Part shown: piece after piece, positions 49,190 to 59,701 of the stretch | How the letters are laid out: each line of letters opens with the position of its first letter | Numbering within the stretch: the stretch's first letter is position 1 | Source: Omphiscola glabra | Taxonomy: Eukaryota > Mollusca > Gastropoda > Lymnaeidae | Direction: 5' to 3' | DNA length: 64,000 bases | Assembly: GCA_964017045.1 (NCBI GenBank) | Contig: OZ024804.1 | Location: 21,952,537-22,016,536, forward strand | Made by a program: the position numbers and the translations under genes | The notes under the pieces: generated by a model | The model's input: the letters and a program-made list of their open reading frames with translations, nothing else | Told to the model about the DNA's origin: nothing | Databases searched by the model: none

Positions 49190-51260
49190 GGTTTTAATTT
49201 TGTAGTTAATCTTGTTGTCTTAATTAGTTTTAATTGTCTTTTATCGAGTGGTTCTCAATATGCGGGGTCCTTTTTTATTTGATTTTTTAAATGACATTAT
49301 TTAAAATAGTGTTTATTATAGATGTATTTTAATAGTATTTTTTTTTAAAATATGTAATTTTAGCGGTTCTCAATATGTTAGGGTCCATTTTCTAATGAGT
49401 GGTTCTCGTTGTGTAAGAGTCATAATGGTGTTTTCTTCTTCATTTTGAATATTTTGTAACATGATAAGGTTATTCTAAGTTATTGAGCGGTTCTCAGAGT
49501 ATAAAGGTAATGTTTCTTATAGGTGTATTTTTATAGTATTTTTACATTTTGAAGGGTTCTCAACCACGGGTTAAGGGTCACTAGTCATTCGAAGTGTGTT
49601 GATTTAATTGTTTTTTTCTTTTTGGATATACTGTCGTATGATGATTTATATCTATATAATGTGATTCTTATAGTGTAGTTTAAGGGTCAGTGGTCTTTTT
49701 GGATATAGTGTATTGTGTTGTATGATAATTTTATCTTGATTGATTTCAATATCATTGTCATGTTGTATATTTTTTAACAAGTAGTTCACAATTCTTGCAA
49801 TTTTCTTAATACAACATAGAAATATGTTTCTCTTCGTGTAGGTTAGGCCTGCTCACGAGTCATAGGGGCGGGTGTTGTTGTTGTTGGACAAAGGTTGCCA
49901 GGTGCACATAGCGCTCAAATTTTCACTCACGTCGGAATTCCCGCTGACACGCGCGCAGCGGTATTAGTCATTAGGACAGTGGTATTTTTAGCTTTTTTGT
50001 GCTGACTAAGGGGTTCTAGTGTGGTTGGTTGCTTTTGTAGTTAAAGAAGTTTCCCATTTTGATTCGTTCTCATTACGTGGGGGCCGTTTTAAATTGTGTA
50101 ATTTTATTATGAGTGGGTCTCAAAGTATGATGGTGATGCGTATTAAAGTTGTATTTTAATATAAAAAAATTTAAATTGTATATTTTAAACGATTCCCAAA
50201 CTATGATGGTTCATTTTCTAATGAGTGGTTCTCATTGTCTTGGGGTCATAAGGGTGTTTTCTTCTTCATTTTGAATATTTTGTAACACGATAAGGTTATT
50301 TAAAGTTATTGAGGGGTACTCGAGTTTTTGTTTAGAGTCAGTGGTCATAACGGATTGTATTTGTAAAATTGTATATTTGGCGATTTCTCAATTTCACTAT
50401 TTCTCAAGCTTGGCATAAGGGTCAGTAGTCATAGTGGGTTAGAATAAGTAAACATTTTTAGACATGTAAATTTTAAGAGGCTCCTAAGGCGTGGTCTTAT
50501 TGGGTCTTAATTTATTTTGAAGGGGTACTCAAGCTTAGAATGGGGATCACTACTCATATGGCGGGTTGTATTATGACCGTTTCTCATTTTGAAAGTTGTT
50601 GTTTTGTAACAAGTTTAGAGTAAGTGGTCACTAGGCATAAAGGACGATGGCTATTATTTCGGGTTTCAGCGCCAGACAAACATGTGGAGACACGTTTTTG
50701 CCGACGAGGTGTTTTTTTGGCCACAAGATAAGCCAGGTGGTAGCAGAAGGAATTTCGCTTTTCACGCGCACGGGGAGGGGAGTGGGGGAATTACGCTCAG
50801 GAGTTAGAGCAGTGGTTCTCACTGAGTGGGGGTCATTTTGAAATAAGTGTTTTGTAACAAGTTACTTGTATTTAGTGGTACTCAACAATGGTTCTCACTG
50901 ATTTGGTTAAGAGTGATCATCAGTCACAGGGGCGGATTTTAGTACGCTGTTTGTTATTTTAAAGTGCTTGCCAGATTCTCTATCTTGGGTTAGGTGTCAC
51001 TTGTCAAAGGTGTTGGGTGTGGTATGATGTCTTTATTTAAGTTTATCGAGTAGTTCTCAAGCTTTGGTTAGGGGTCACTATTTATGACAGGTGTTTTAAA
51101 TCTTCTTCTAATCTGTTTTGAGGACCCATTTGTATCCTAATTAGAGATCTTGTAGTGGATATTGTAAATTAGTAGTCTTGTAGAATGGTACGTTTATTTA
51201 TTTTGAGTTGTTTTTCAAACTTGGTTAGGTGTTATTGGTCATAAGGATGTTGTTTTTTTT
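49190..51260. repeat. Diverged tandem repeat of ggttctcaa units (left arm; mirrored at 60490-62560)
   Basis: About fifteen phrases close to agtggttctcaa, each followed within 20 bp by ggggtca or gggtcc, occur at 100-200 bp spacing. A longer block (gtgttttcttcttcattttg) occurs near 49430 and again near 50257. These words recall old hAT element ends, so the array may be built from amplified transposon pieces. Frames near 50631-50841 lie in a GC-richer inclusion with no recognisable domain. Confidence 0.65.
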
Positions 51261-51363
51261 TAAATTTTTAAAAACTTTTTTAGTACTTTCTTTTTGGATA
51301 CATATGATTTTCTAGTGCGTTGTCTTGTTGTTGGATGGTTGAGTTTGAGGTTAAAGTTTATGA

Positions 51364-53215
51364 ATGAGCCATTTGTCCACCATAGTACTCCTTGACGATT
51401 TTGTCTTCTCTGATCACCTCCATCTTTCTCATCTCATCACTTTCCATCTTTCTCATCGCGCATCTTTCCCTCCAACACAAAAAAAATTCCCCCTTCAAAC
51501 TTTCATGTGGCCATCGACCACTTCACAACACCCCTTTGCGTCAAACTTTTACTGTGTCCAGCTAACAGGTCATTACAACCTTTAACTATTTTGTCACATC
51601 TGTCCATAAACAGAGCGACCTGTCTCAGCTCAAAAGTTTCAAACTTTCCTTACAACAAAAAATTTTCCTCCTTCAAAACTTTTACTACGTCCTTCTAACA
51701 TTTCATAACACACCTTTGGCTTCTCTGACCCCACACATCTTTCTCATCGCGCATCTTTGCCTCCAACACAAAAAATTTCCCCCTTCAAACTTTCATGTGG
51801 CCATCGACCACTTCACAACACCCCTTTGCGTCAAACTTTTACTGTGTCCAGCTAACAGGTCATTACAACCTTTAACTATTTTGTCACATCTGTCCATAAA
51901 CATAGCTCCCTGTCTCATCTCACAAGTTTCAAACTTTCGTTACCACAAAAAATTTTCCTCCTTCAAAACTTTTACTACGTCCTTCTAACATTTCACTAAA
52001 CCCCTTTGACCTCCATCTTTCTCTGTCTCATCTTTCCTACTTACACACACAAAAAAAAAAAAAAAAAAAAAAAAAAATTCTCCCTTCAAACGTTCCTGTT
52101 GCCATCGAACATTTCACAATACCCCTTTGACTTCCAGCTTTCTCCCATCTTGACTTTCCAAATTTCCTTCCAACAAAAAATTATCACATCTGTCCACCGC
52201 CATCTTTTTCTGTCTCATCGCACAACTTTTAAACTTTCCTTACCACAAAAAATATTCCCCCTTCAAAACTTCTACTATGTCCTTCTAACATTTCATAACA
52301 CATCTTTGGCTTCTCTGACCACGTCCAGCTTTTCTCCATTTCATCTCTTAACTTTCCATCTTTCCCCCACCACAAAAAAATTTCCTCCTTCAAACTTTAT
52401 TAAAATGCCATCTAACATTTCATAGCAACCTATAACTATTTTGACTTCTCTGCCCACCTCCATCTTTTTTCTGTCTCATCTCATCACTTACCATCATCAT
52501 AATCATCATCATCGTGTACCTTAGTCGTTCGACTGTTGGGGTGCCACAGATGACATGAAAACTATCCTTCTCCAGTCCTCTCTGTCTTCTGCACTGTGTA
52601 CAGCATCGCCTAGTTTTAATCCCGTCCACTCTTTGATGTTATCTTCCTATCTTTTTCTTTGTCTTCCGCTTCTTCTCCCGCCTCTAGTTGTGCCCTGCAT
52701 GACTTCTTTGGCGAGCCCTTGTTTCCTTGTTACGTGACCAAACCATTCAAGTTTTCGCTATTTTTACCAACACCAGGAGGTCATCGTACTGCCCAATTGC
52801 TTTACGAATCCTTTCTTTCACTTTTTCATTGGTGATGTGGTCTCTATAGCAGATGCCAAGAAGGCTTCTGAAACAGCTCATCTCCATCGCCTTTGTTTTC
52901 CTTTCGATAGTTCCAGCTAAAACAGTATTCCCTCTTCAAATTTTATTACAACATCCCTCTAACTTTTCATAACACCCCTTTGTCTTTTTTGACCACCTCC
53001 ATCTTTTCTCCATTTCATCTCAGCACTTTCCATCTTTCATTCTACCACAAACAAATTTTCCTCCTTCAAACTTTACTATGTCCATCTAACAGATCAGGGC
53101 ACCACCTTAACTAGGTTGTCTCAGCTTTCTCCATCTAGGCTCGTCACTTTCCATCTTTCCACCTAACACAAAAATTTCCTCCTTCAACCTTTACTATGTC
53201 GATCTACCACATATT
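51364..53215. repeat. Diverged tandem repeat with ccccttcaaactttc units (left arm; mirrored at 58535-60388)
   Basis: Units of about 110-150 bp share ccatctttc, cacaaaaaatttcccccttc and aacatttcataacacc. One 289-bp block is duplicated (about 51463 and 51751). A LINE fragment interrupts it at 52500-52920. Small frames here are repeat-derived. Confidence 0.8.
52500..52920 (-). pseudogene. LINE C-terminal fragment, left-arm copy
   Basis: The minus strand, with one frameshift and one in-frame stop, encodes a string typical of the end of non-LTR retrotransposon polyproteins: MSCFRSLLGICYRDHITNE, then WFGHVTR, then TRGGRRSGRQRKR, then EDNIKEWTGL. It lacks the reverse-transcriptase core, so it is a dead 3' piece. 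Confidence 0.75.
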
Positions 53216-53302
53216 TGATACAATTTACGAACGACTACTAATGAATTAAAAACACAAATATTGCCTTTATTATTGTGTATTTTAGCCAATATATACAAAT
53301 AT

Positions 53303-53338
<36 letters not shown>

Positions 53339-53476
53339 TACTCCAAGATATTTAAAAATTATACATTATCCTTAAGTTCCTTTTGCAAAGAACATAAGCT
53401 TCATCAAATTAATTATAATCTTCCCTTGAATATGCAACAGTGATTTTTTTCTAATTATCCATATCCGGTTTATAAA

Positions 53477-53482
53477 TTTATT
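53477..53482 (-). promoter_or_regulatory. Candidate polyadenylation signal of the Bcl-2 gene
   Basis: Minus-strand AATAAA lies about 290 bp past the stop codon. The mirror copy is at 58268-58273 on the plus strand. A further AATAAA lies beyond it. Confidence 0.45.
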
Positions 53483-53773
53483 TCAAACTCAATACACGAC
53501 ATGTATAACCCACAGTAAAAATAAGCGATTAACTTTTATAAATTGTTAAGTCAATCAAGGTTAAGTGGCTTAAATATAATAACTTCCTAAAATCGATAAA
53601 TATCCCTAAATACAAATTCCTATTAAAAATTTGAAAACCATGTTCTGCAGTTTGCGCATAAACTATCAGAATAATCAATAAAGTTTGTTAAGGTACCAGT
53701 TATCAAGAAAGAAAAAAAAACTGTGACAGAGGCAATTAACTGTTAAATTATCTAATTGTTAATGAGTTTGGCT

Positions 53774-53890
53774 TTATCTTGATGCGACTACAGTGGCCAG
53801 GGCTCCAAGTCCAATAGCAGTAAATAACACACCTTTCCATATATTTTCCTCCAGTTCTCCTTTGTCTGGGAAATACTCAACAAATGCTCC
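53774..53890 (-). CDS. Bcl-2 gene terminal exon, in left palindrome arm
   Basis: After the acceptor aaatttcag it encodes GAFVEYFPDKGELEENIWKG, then the 16-residue membrane anchor and SR, with stop TAA. The second half of BH2 comes from this exon, so the protein is incomplete without it. Confidence 0.93.
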   Translation of the reverse strand, partial: GAFVEYFPDKGELEENIWKGVLFTAIGLGALATVVASR

Positions 53891-56414
53891 CTGAAATTTA
53901 AAAATAATGCATATAGTATAGCCTATTTACATATTTTTTTTTTTCAAGCCATTCAGTCATGGTACTGAAGTGATACCGGTAATTACTTTAGTGGAGCTAG
54001 CACTAATAGCAATTCAAGTTCTAAGGGTGAAAGGAGTGGCGAATAGCATTCTAATGAATACCATAAGCATTATATAAAAAATTATTTTAGTCAACAATCA
54101 ATTTATTAATTTTTTTAAATATCTATAAATGCAAAAAACTGTATATATTCTAAACTGGGGAGACTAAAATGAAAGAATATTGTTATCTGTCACTATTATT
54201 ATCTGTGTCTGAAAAACATATTTAGAGCACAAAAAAGACCTAAAAGTCAGGGCGGGTAGTGTGAGTTATCGGAAATAAACAGCACAATTGACATTCTCAT
54301 TTTACTTAGCTCACAGAATTCCAAAATTCTTTTATTCTTTGTCTAAGTGACTGTCAATATATGTATACTTATATGGACCTTTGGATTCATTTTCTATTAG
54401 TTTTTGGATATTTTAGTGACACATTTCAAAGTTTTTTTGTTTTTTTTTAAAAACCCACTATGTTAACATTTGACATTTCATAGAATAACTTTAAGTACAC
54501 TGTACATAATTAGAAACCTTCTATAATTTCAGGCAGCTTATTGGAGAGTATGTTTAAAGAAACTCGGGGGTTCCACAAGCAATATTTAATATGCCCTAGA
54601 GATACTTCAAAATTTTAAATAAGAAACCCTAAACTTGCACTAATAAGGGTGATATTTAAGAAATACAAACACAAGCTAATAAAAGACGTATTACTATTAG
54701 ATGAGCATTCTGATTGATCATTTCAAGAATATGTAAAATTTCATTTTGACAAATATGACCATATTTACAGTATTGATTGTCAGATATAATTTGGTTCGGT
54801 TGTGTAGGATTACATAGCGCCTAGGTTCGGAAGGCTACCAGCCTCCTCACAGCCAGACACTTTTGTTCTCCCCTCTCGCCCAGTCACTGTACTACGCGGG
54901 CTTAATATCAGTTTACAGACCTAACACCAACGAAATTAGTTTCTAGAAGGAACCCAAGGCTTTTGCCGTTGTGGTCAATTTAATATTTCTAATTATAATC
55001 AAATATATACTATAACTGTCTGAATTAAAGGAATTGTGGAGGAAAAATGGGGTGGTATCACACCTGAGCTAGAGTAATGGGTTTTTTTTTAGTTGTTAAA
55101 TGTGAAATAACTGTTAAGACCTTAGGTGGTCTTTGTTAAGACCCACTGGATAACAAACTTTTTATTTTTCCAGACCTATCCTCCTCTTAAAGTGGTCTTT
55201 GTTAAGACCCACTGGATAACAAACTTTTTATTTTTCCAGACCTATCCTCCTCTTAAAGTGGTCTTTGTTAAGACCAAATGGCTAACAAACCTTTTATTTT
55301 TCCAGACCTATCCTCCTCTTAAAGTGGTCTTTGTTAAGACCAAATGGCTAACAAACCTTTTGTTCCATCTCTATACCCCGCTTAAAGTGGTCTTTGTTAA
55401 GACCCACTGGCTCACAAAAGTTTTGTTCCCTCCCTATCCCACTCTCCAAGTAGAAAAGTTAGGCCTAGTAATAACACGGGTAATAAACTAGACCAACGGT
55501 GAACAGGAGGTCAGCTGGTCAGGTGTACCTAGAATAAGCTTACCAGCCTCCCTGCACACTAAGGGTAATTAGGTTGGGTTGAAGTTTAAAGTTGCTTAGT
55601 AAAATTATTTTAAGGACAGTCTTAATTTATGATAAAGTAATTAGTCATAGAGAGTTATTTATTATTAATATTATTATGTGTTTATATAAAAATAGGCCTA
55701 GGCTATTATGTTTTTATAAACTAGTCTTTAGGCCTACTTAAAACAATTTAAAAAAAAAAATAAATAAATAAATTAAAAAATTAAAAAATATATAATAATT
55801 ACCCATCCTCCATTGTCGAGAATCCATTTTCCAAGTTTGTTTGCAACATATTTTCCAACAAATAATGCAATCTTCTTTTGGTAAGGTATTGACGTGGAAG
55901 AATGGGAATCATTTATTTTATCAGATTCTTCATTTTTATTATTGTCAATGTAATACTTAGCAAGTCTAGCAGCAAAGGCATAAACAGCAACAAACCTTCC
56001 CCAGTTTACTTGTCCATCATCAAAGATTTCATCAGCAACAATAACAAAAGTTGGAAATGCATTGCTTTCATCTAGTTTTAGTCTGTTGACCATTCCTTTA
56101 AAAACTAAATCATGCCGATCTGACAGCTCTTTCACAGTACGCCGTAATGTGCTACAATATCGATTGGGCGGTTTTTTAGGATTCACTTGATCAAAATTAA
56201 TAATTACATCTTCTGCCATAGACTCTGCATAACGACGAATTTGATCCAACGGTGAGTTGGGATATGTCTGGATGCTATCTTCCGTCACTCTTGCAATATC
56301 AGTAAGTCCATGGGCTGACAAAACACCAAAGCGTTGAGTTACTTGGGCAAATAAATTTTTGTTGGAGCCAGCCATTAATTTGTTGTGAGAAGTTTCAAAT
56401 CCTTCTGTCGCCAT
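53774..56414 (-). CDS. Bcl-2 family apoptosis regulator, two coding exons
   Basis: Exons 55803-56414 and 53774-53890 join in phase 0 to give 242 residues. Visible regions are a BH4-like helix (about 54-73), a BH3-like helix (LRRTVKELSD, about 88-103), BH1 (VNWGRFVAVYAFAARLA, about 137-152), BH2 (KWILDNGGW joined to GAFVEYF, about 196-211) and a C-terminal hydrophobic anchor (VLFTAIGLGALATVVA, 225-240) ending SR. Known: such proteins sit in the outer mitochondrial or ER membrane and control cytochrome c release. The intron directly after GGW of BH2 is the conserved animal position. BH3 lacks the usual GD pair (VK instead). BH1 has AA where Bcl-2 has GG, closer to Bax/Bok. Pro- or anti-survival role cannot be settled. 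The acceptor before the start codon (tttaattcag, 56426) implies an upstream 5' UTR exon. Confidence 0.93.
53891..55802 (-). other. Bcl-2 gene intron, crossing the inner boundary of the left arm
   Basis: Donor GTAATT at 55802, acceptor ending at 53891. The intron starts in the unique spacer and ends in the duplicated arm. Apart from the 66-bp array at 55111-55450 it is AT-rich with no feature. Confidence 0.85.
55111..55450. repeat. 66-bp tandem repeat, 5 copies, in the Bcl-2 intron
   Basis: Starts of tggtctttgttaagacc fall at 55127, 55193, 55259, 55325 and 55388 (66, 66, 66 and 63 bp apart). The plus strand is open through all copies, giving a 22-residue repeat. Each of the first three units also contains ctttttatttttccag, which looks like a plus-strand splice acceptor. 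The gene itself is on the minus strand, so these would be antisense. Confidence 0.92.
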
Positions 56415-56425
56415 GATATCGTTTC
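55803..56425 (-). CDS. Bcl-2 gene main exon, in the unique spacer
   Basis: The acceptor at 56426-56427 is followed by eleven non-coding bases, then the start codon at 56414 (MATEGFETSHNKL). It runs through BH4, BH3, BH1 and the first half of BH2 and stops at the donor GTAATT after GGW. An open frame continues upstream to 56480 but crosses the acceptor, so I start at 56414. The C-rich flank and the exact BH2 junction support the model. Confidence 0.93.
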
Positions 56426-56427
56426 CT

Positions 56428-56951
56428 GAATTAAAATGAGCACTGAGAAGGCTGTGTGGAGGATAAGGCCGATCACACAACGTAAATATACTGGTTGGTA
56501 GGGGCGGTCATTAAGTTGACTGACAGATCAACTACCAATGCTGACGTTCTTTTAACACAGACACCATACCATCTCGATAAACAGACGGCTCTTAAAATTC
56601 CTGAAAGAGTCCACCAAGCTCATTTTGTCGTGTTCACAGGGTCGTGGGGTACACTAGAAGCAATTCCCACACTCCAACTGGACACAGAACAGCAGGGAGT
56701 AAGTAAAATGCCCCTGCAGGAGAGCCGTGGTTTGACAGCTAGCTGTGAGTGAGTGCGTGGGATTTGAACCAACCGTACAAACCGCTAGTGTGTGGAATTT
56801 CACTCGGACTTGTCCCCTCACCTAAGATTTCAGTAAATTTTGGGGCGATGGGTATGGGTTTTGCCAAGAGTGATCTCACTATCATCAGTGTTAGACCTGA
56901 AAGATTTGTCTGATAACTTTCACGTTCTTTTTTGGGCATTACGCGCGTCTT
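56428..56951 (-). promoter_or_regulatory. Probable upstream region of the Bcl-2 gene inside the spacer
   Basis: This 524-bp piece between the main exon and the right arm is unique and GC-richer than the arms. It is where a 5' UTR exon or promoter would have to lie if the spacer is self-contained. Small frames on both strands show no domain. A tRNA-type B-box (ggttcaaatcc, minus strand, about 56760) occurs without an A-box. Confidence 0.35.
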
Positions 56952-57859
56952 AAATTATATCTGACAATCAATACTGTAAATATGAAGTGTGTCATATTTG
57001 TCAAAATGAAATTTTACATATTCTTGAAATGATCAATCAGAATGCTCATCTAATAGTAATACGTCTTTTATTAGCTTGTGTTTGTATTTCTTAAATATCA
57101 CCCTTATTAGTGCAAGTTTAGGGTTTCTTATTTAAAATTTTGAAGTATCTCTAGGGCATATTAAATATTGCTTGTGGAACCCCCGAGTTTCTTTAAACAT
57201 ACTCTCCAATAAGCTGCCTGAAATTATAGAAGGTTTCTAATTATGTACAGTGTACTTAAAGTTATTCTATGAAATGTCAAATGTTAACATAGTGGGTTTT
57301 TAAAAAAAAAAAAAAAAACTTTGAAATGTGTCACTAAAATATCCAAAAACGAATAGAAAATGAATCCAAAGGTCCATATAAGTATACATATATTGACAGT
57401 CACTTAGACAAAGAATAAAAGAATTTTGGAATTCTGTGAGCTAAGTAAAATGAGAATGTCAATTGTGCTGTTTATTTCCGATAACTCACACTACCCGCCC
57501 TGACTTTTAGGTCTTTTTTGTGCTCTAAATATGTTTTTCAGACACAGATAATAATAGTGACAGATAACAATATTCTTTCATTTTAGTCTCCCCAGTTTAG
57601 AATATATACAGTTTTTTGCATTTATAGATATTTAAAAAAATTAATAAATTGATTGTTGACTAAAATAATTTTTTATATAATGCTTATGGTATTCATTAGA
57701 ATGCTATTCGCCACTCCTTTCACCCTTAGAACTTGAATTGCTATTAGTGCTAGCTCCACTAAAGTAATTACCGGTATCACTTCAGTACCATGACTGAATG
57801 GCTTGAAAAAAAAAAATATGTAAATAGGCTATACTATATGCATTATTTTTAAATTTCAG

Positions 57860-57976
57860 GGAGCATTTGTTGAGTATTTCCCAGACAAAGGAGAACTGGA
57901 GGAAAATATATGGAAAGGTGTGTTATTTACTGCTATTGGACTTGGAGCCCTGGCCACTGTAGTCGCATCAAGATAA
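57860..57976 (+). CDS. Second, mirrored copy of the Bcl-2 terminal exon
   Basis: Identical in sequence to 53774-53890 but on the plus strand, with the same acceptor aaatttcag, stop codon and downstream AATAAA (58268-58273). In the orientation given here no upstream Bcl-2 exon lies on this strand, so it is an orphan exon. If the spacer were inverted it would be in the right place and frame to complete the gene. Confidence 0.9.
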   Translation, partial: GAFVEYFPDKGELEENIWKGVLFTAIGLGALATVVASR

Positions 57977-58411
57977 AGCCAAACTCATTAACAATTAGAT
58001 AATTTAACAGTTAATTGCCTCTGTCACAGTTTTTTTTTCTTTCTTGATAACTGGTACCTTAACAAACTTTATTGATTATTCTGATAGTTTATGCGCAAAC
58101 TGCAGAACATGGTTTTCAAATTTTTAATAGGAATTTGTATTTAGGGATATTTATCGATTTTAGGAAGTTATTATATTTAAGCCACTTAACCTTGATTGAC
58201 TTAACAATTTATAAAAGTTAATCGCTTATTTTTACTGTGGGTTATACATGTCGTGTATTGAGTTTGAAATAAATTTATAAACCGGATATGGATAATTAGA
58301 AAAAAATCACTGTTGCATATTCAAGGGAAGATTATAATTAATTTGATGAAGCTTATGTTCTTTGCAAAAGGAACTTAAGGATAATGTATAATTTTTAAAT
58401 ATCTTGGAGTA

Positions 58412-58447
<36 letters not shown>

Positions 58448-58827
58448 ATATTTGTATATATTGGCTAAAATACACAATAATAAAGGCAATATTTGTGTTT
58501 TTAATTCATTAGTAGTCGTTCGTAAATTGTATCAAATATGTGGTAGATCGACATAGTAAAGGTTGAAGGAGGAAATTTTTGTGTTAGGTGGAAAGATGGA
58601 AAGTGACGAGCCTAGATGGAGAAAGCTGAGACAACCTAGTTAAGGTGGTGCCCTGATCTGTTAGATGGACATAGTAAAGTTTGAAGGAGGAAAATTTGTT
58701 TGTGGTAGAATGAAAGATGGAAAGTGCTGAGATGAAATGGAGAAAAGATGGAGGTGGTCAAAAAAGACAAAGGGGTGTTATGAAAAGTTAGAGGGATGTT
58801 GTAATAAAATTTGAAGAGGGAATACTG

Positions 58828-59255
58828 TTTTAGCTGGAACTATCGAAAGGAAAACAAAGGCGATGGAGATGAGCTGTTTCAGAAGCCTTCTTGGCATCTG
58901 CTATAGAGACCACATCACCAATGAAAAAGTGAAAGAAAGGATTCGTAAAGCAATTGGGCAGTACGATGACCTCCTGGTGTTGGTAAAAATAGCGAAAACT
59001 TGAATGGTTTGGTCACGTAACAAGGAAACAAGGGCTCGCCAAAGAAGTCATGCAGGGCACAACTAGAGGCGGGAGAAGAAGCGGAAGACAAAGAAAAAGA
59101 TAGGAAGATAACATCAAAGAGTGGACGGGATTAAAACTAGGCGATGCTGTACACAGTGCAGAAGACAGAGAGGACTGGAGAAGGATAGTTTTCATGTCAT
59201 CTGTGGCACCCCAACAGTCGAACGACTAAGGTACACGATGATGATGATTATGATG
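58828..59255 (+). pseudogene. LINE C-terminal fragment, right-arm copy
   Basis: Mirror of the fragment at 52500-52920, with the same frameshift and stop. It therefore predates the inverted duplication. Confidence 0.75.
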
Positions 59256-59670
59256 ATGGTAAGTGATGAGATGAGACAGAAAAAAGATGGAGGTGGGCAG
59301 AGAAGTCAAAATAGTTATAGGTTGCTATGAAATGTTAGATGGCATTTTAATAAAGTTTGAAGGAGGAAATTTTTTTGTGGTGGGGGAAAGATGGAAAGTT
59401 AAGAGATGAAATGGAGAAAAGCTGGACGTGGTCAGAGAAGCCAAAGATGTGTTATGAAATGTTAGAAGGACATAGTAGAAGTTTTGAAGGGGGAATATTT
59501 TTTGTGGTAAGGAAAGTTTAAAAGTTGTGCGATGAGACAGAAAAAGATGGCGGTGGACAGATGTGATAATTTTTTGTTGGAAGGAAATTTGGAAAGTCAA
59601 GATGGGAGAAAGCTGGAAGTCAAAGGGGTATTGTGAAATGTTCGATGGCAACAGGAACGTTTGAAGGGAG

Positions 59671-59701
<31 letters not shown>

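Noticed and set aside
56415..56480. Upstream start for the Bcl-2 frame at 56480
   Set aside because: It would translate through a good splice acceptor at 56426, and the added residues resemble no Bcl-2 N-terminus.
56759..56770. tRNA-type B-box on the minus strand
   Set aside because: No A-box at the right distance and no cloverleaf could be drawn, so neither a tRNA nor a tRNA-derived SINE is supported.
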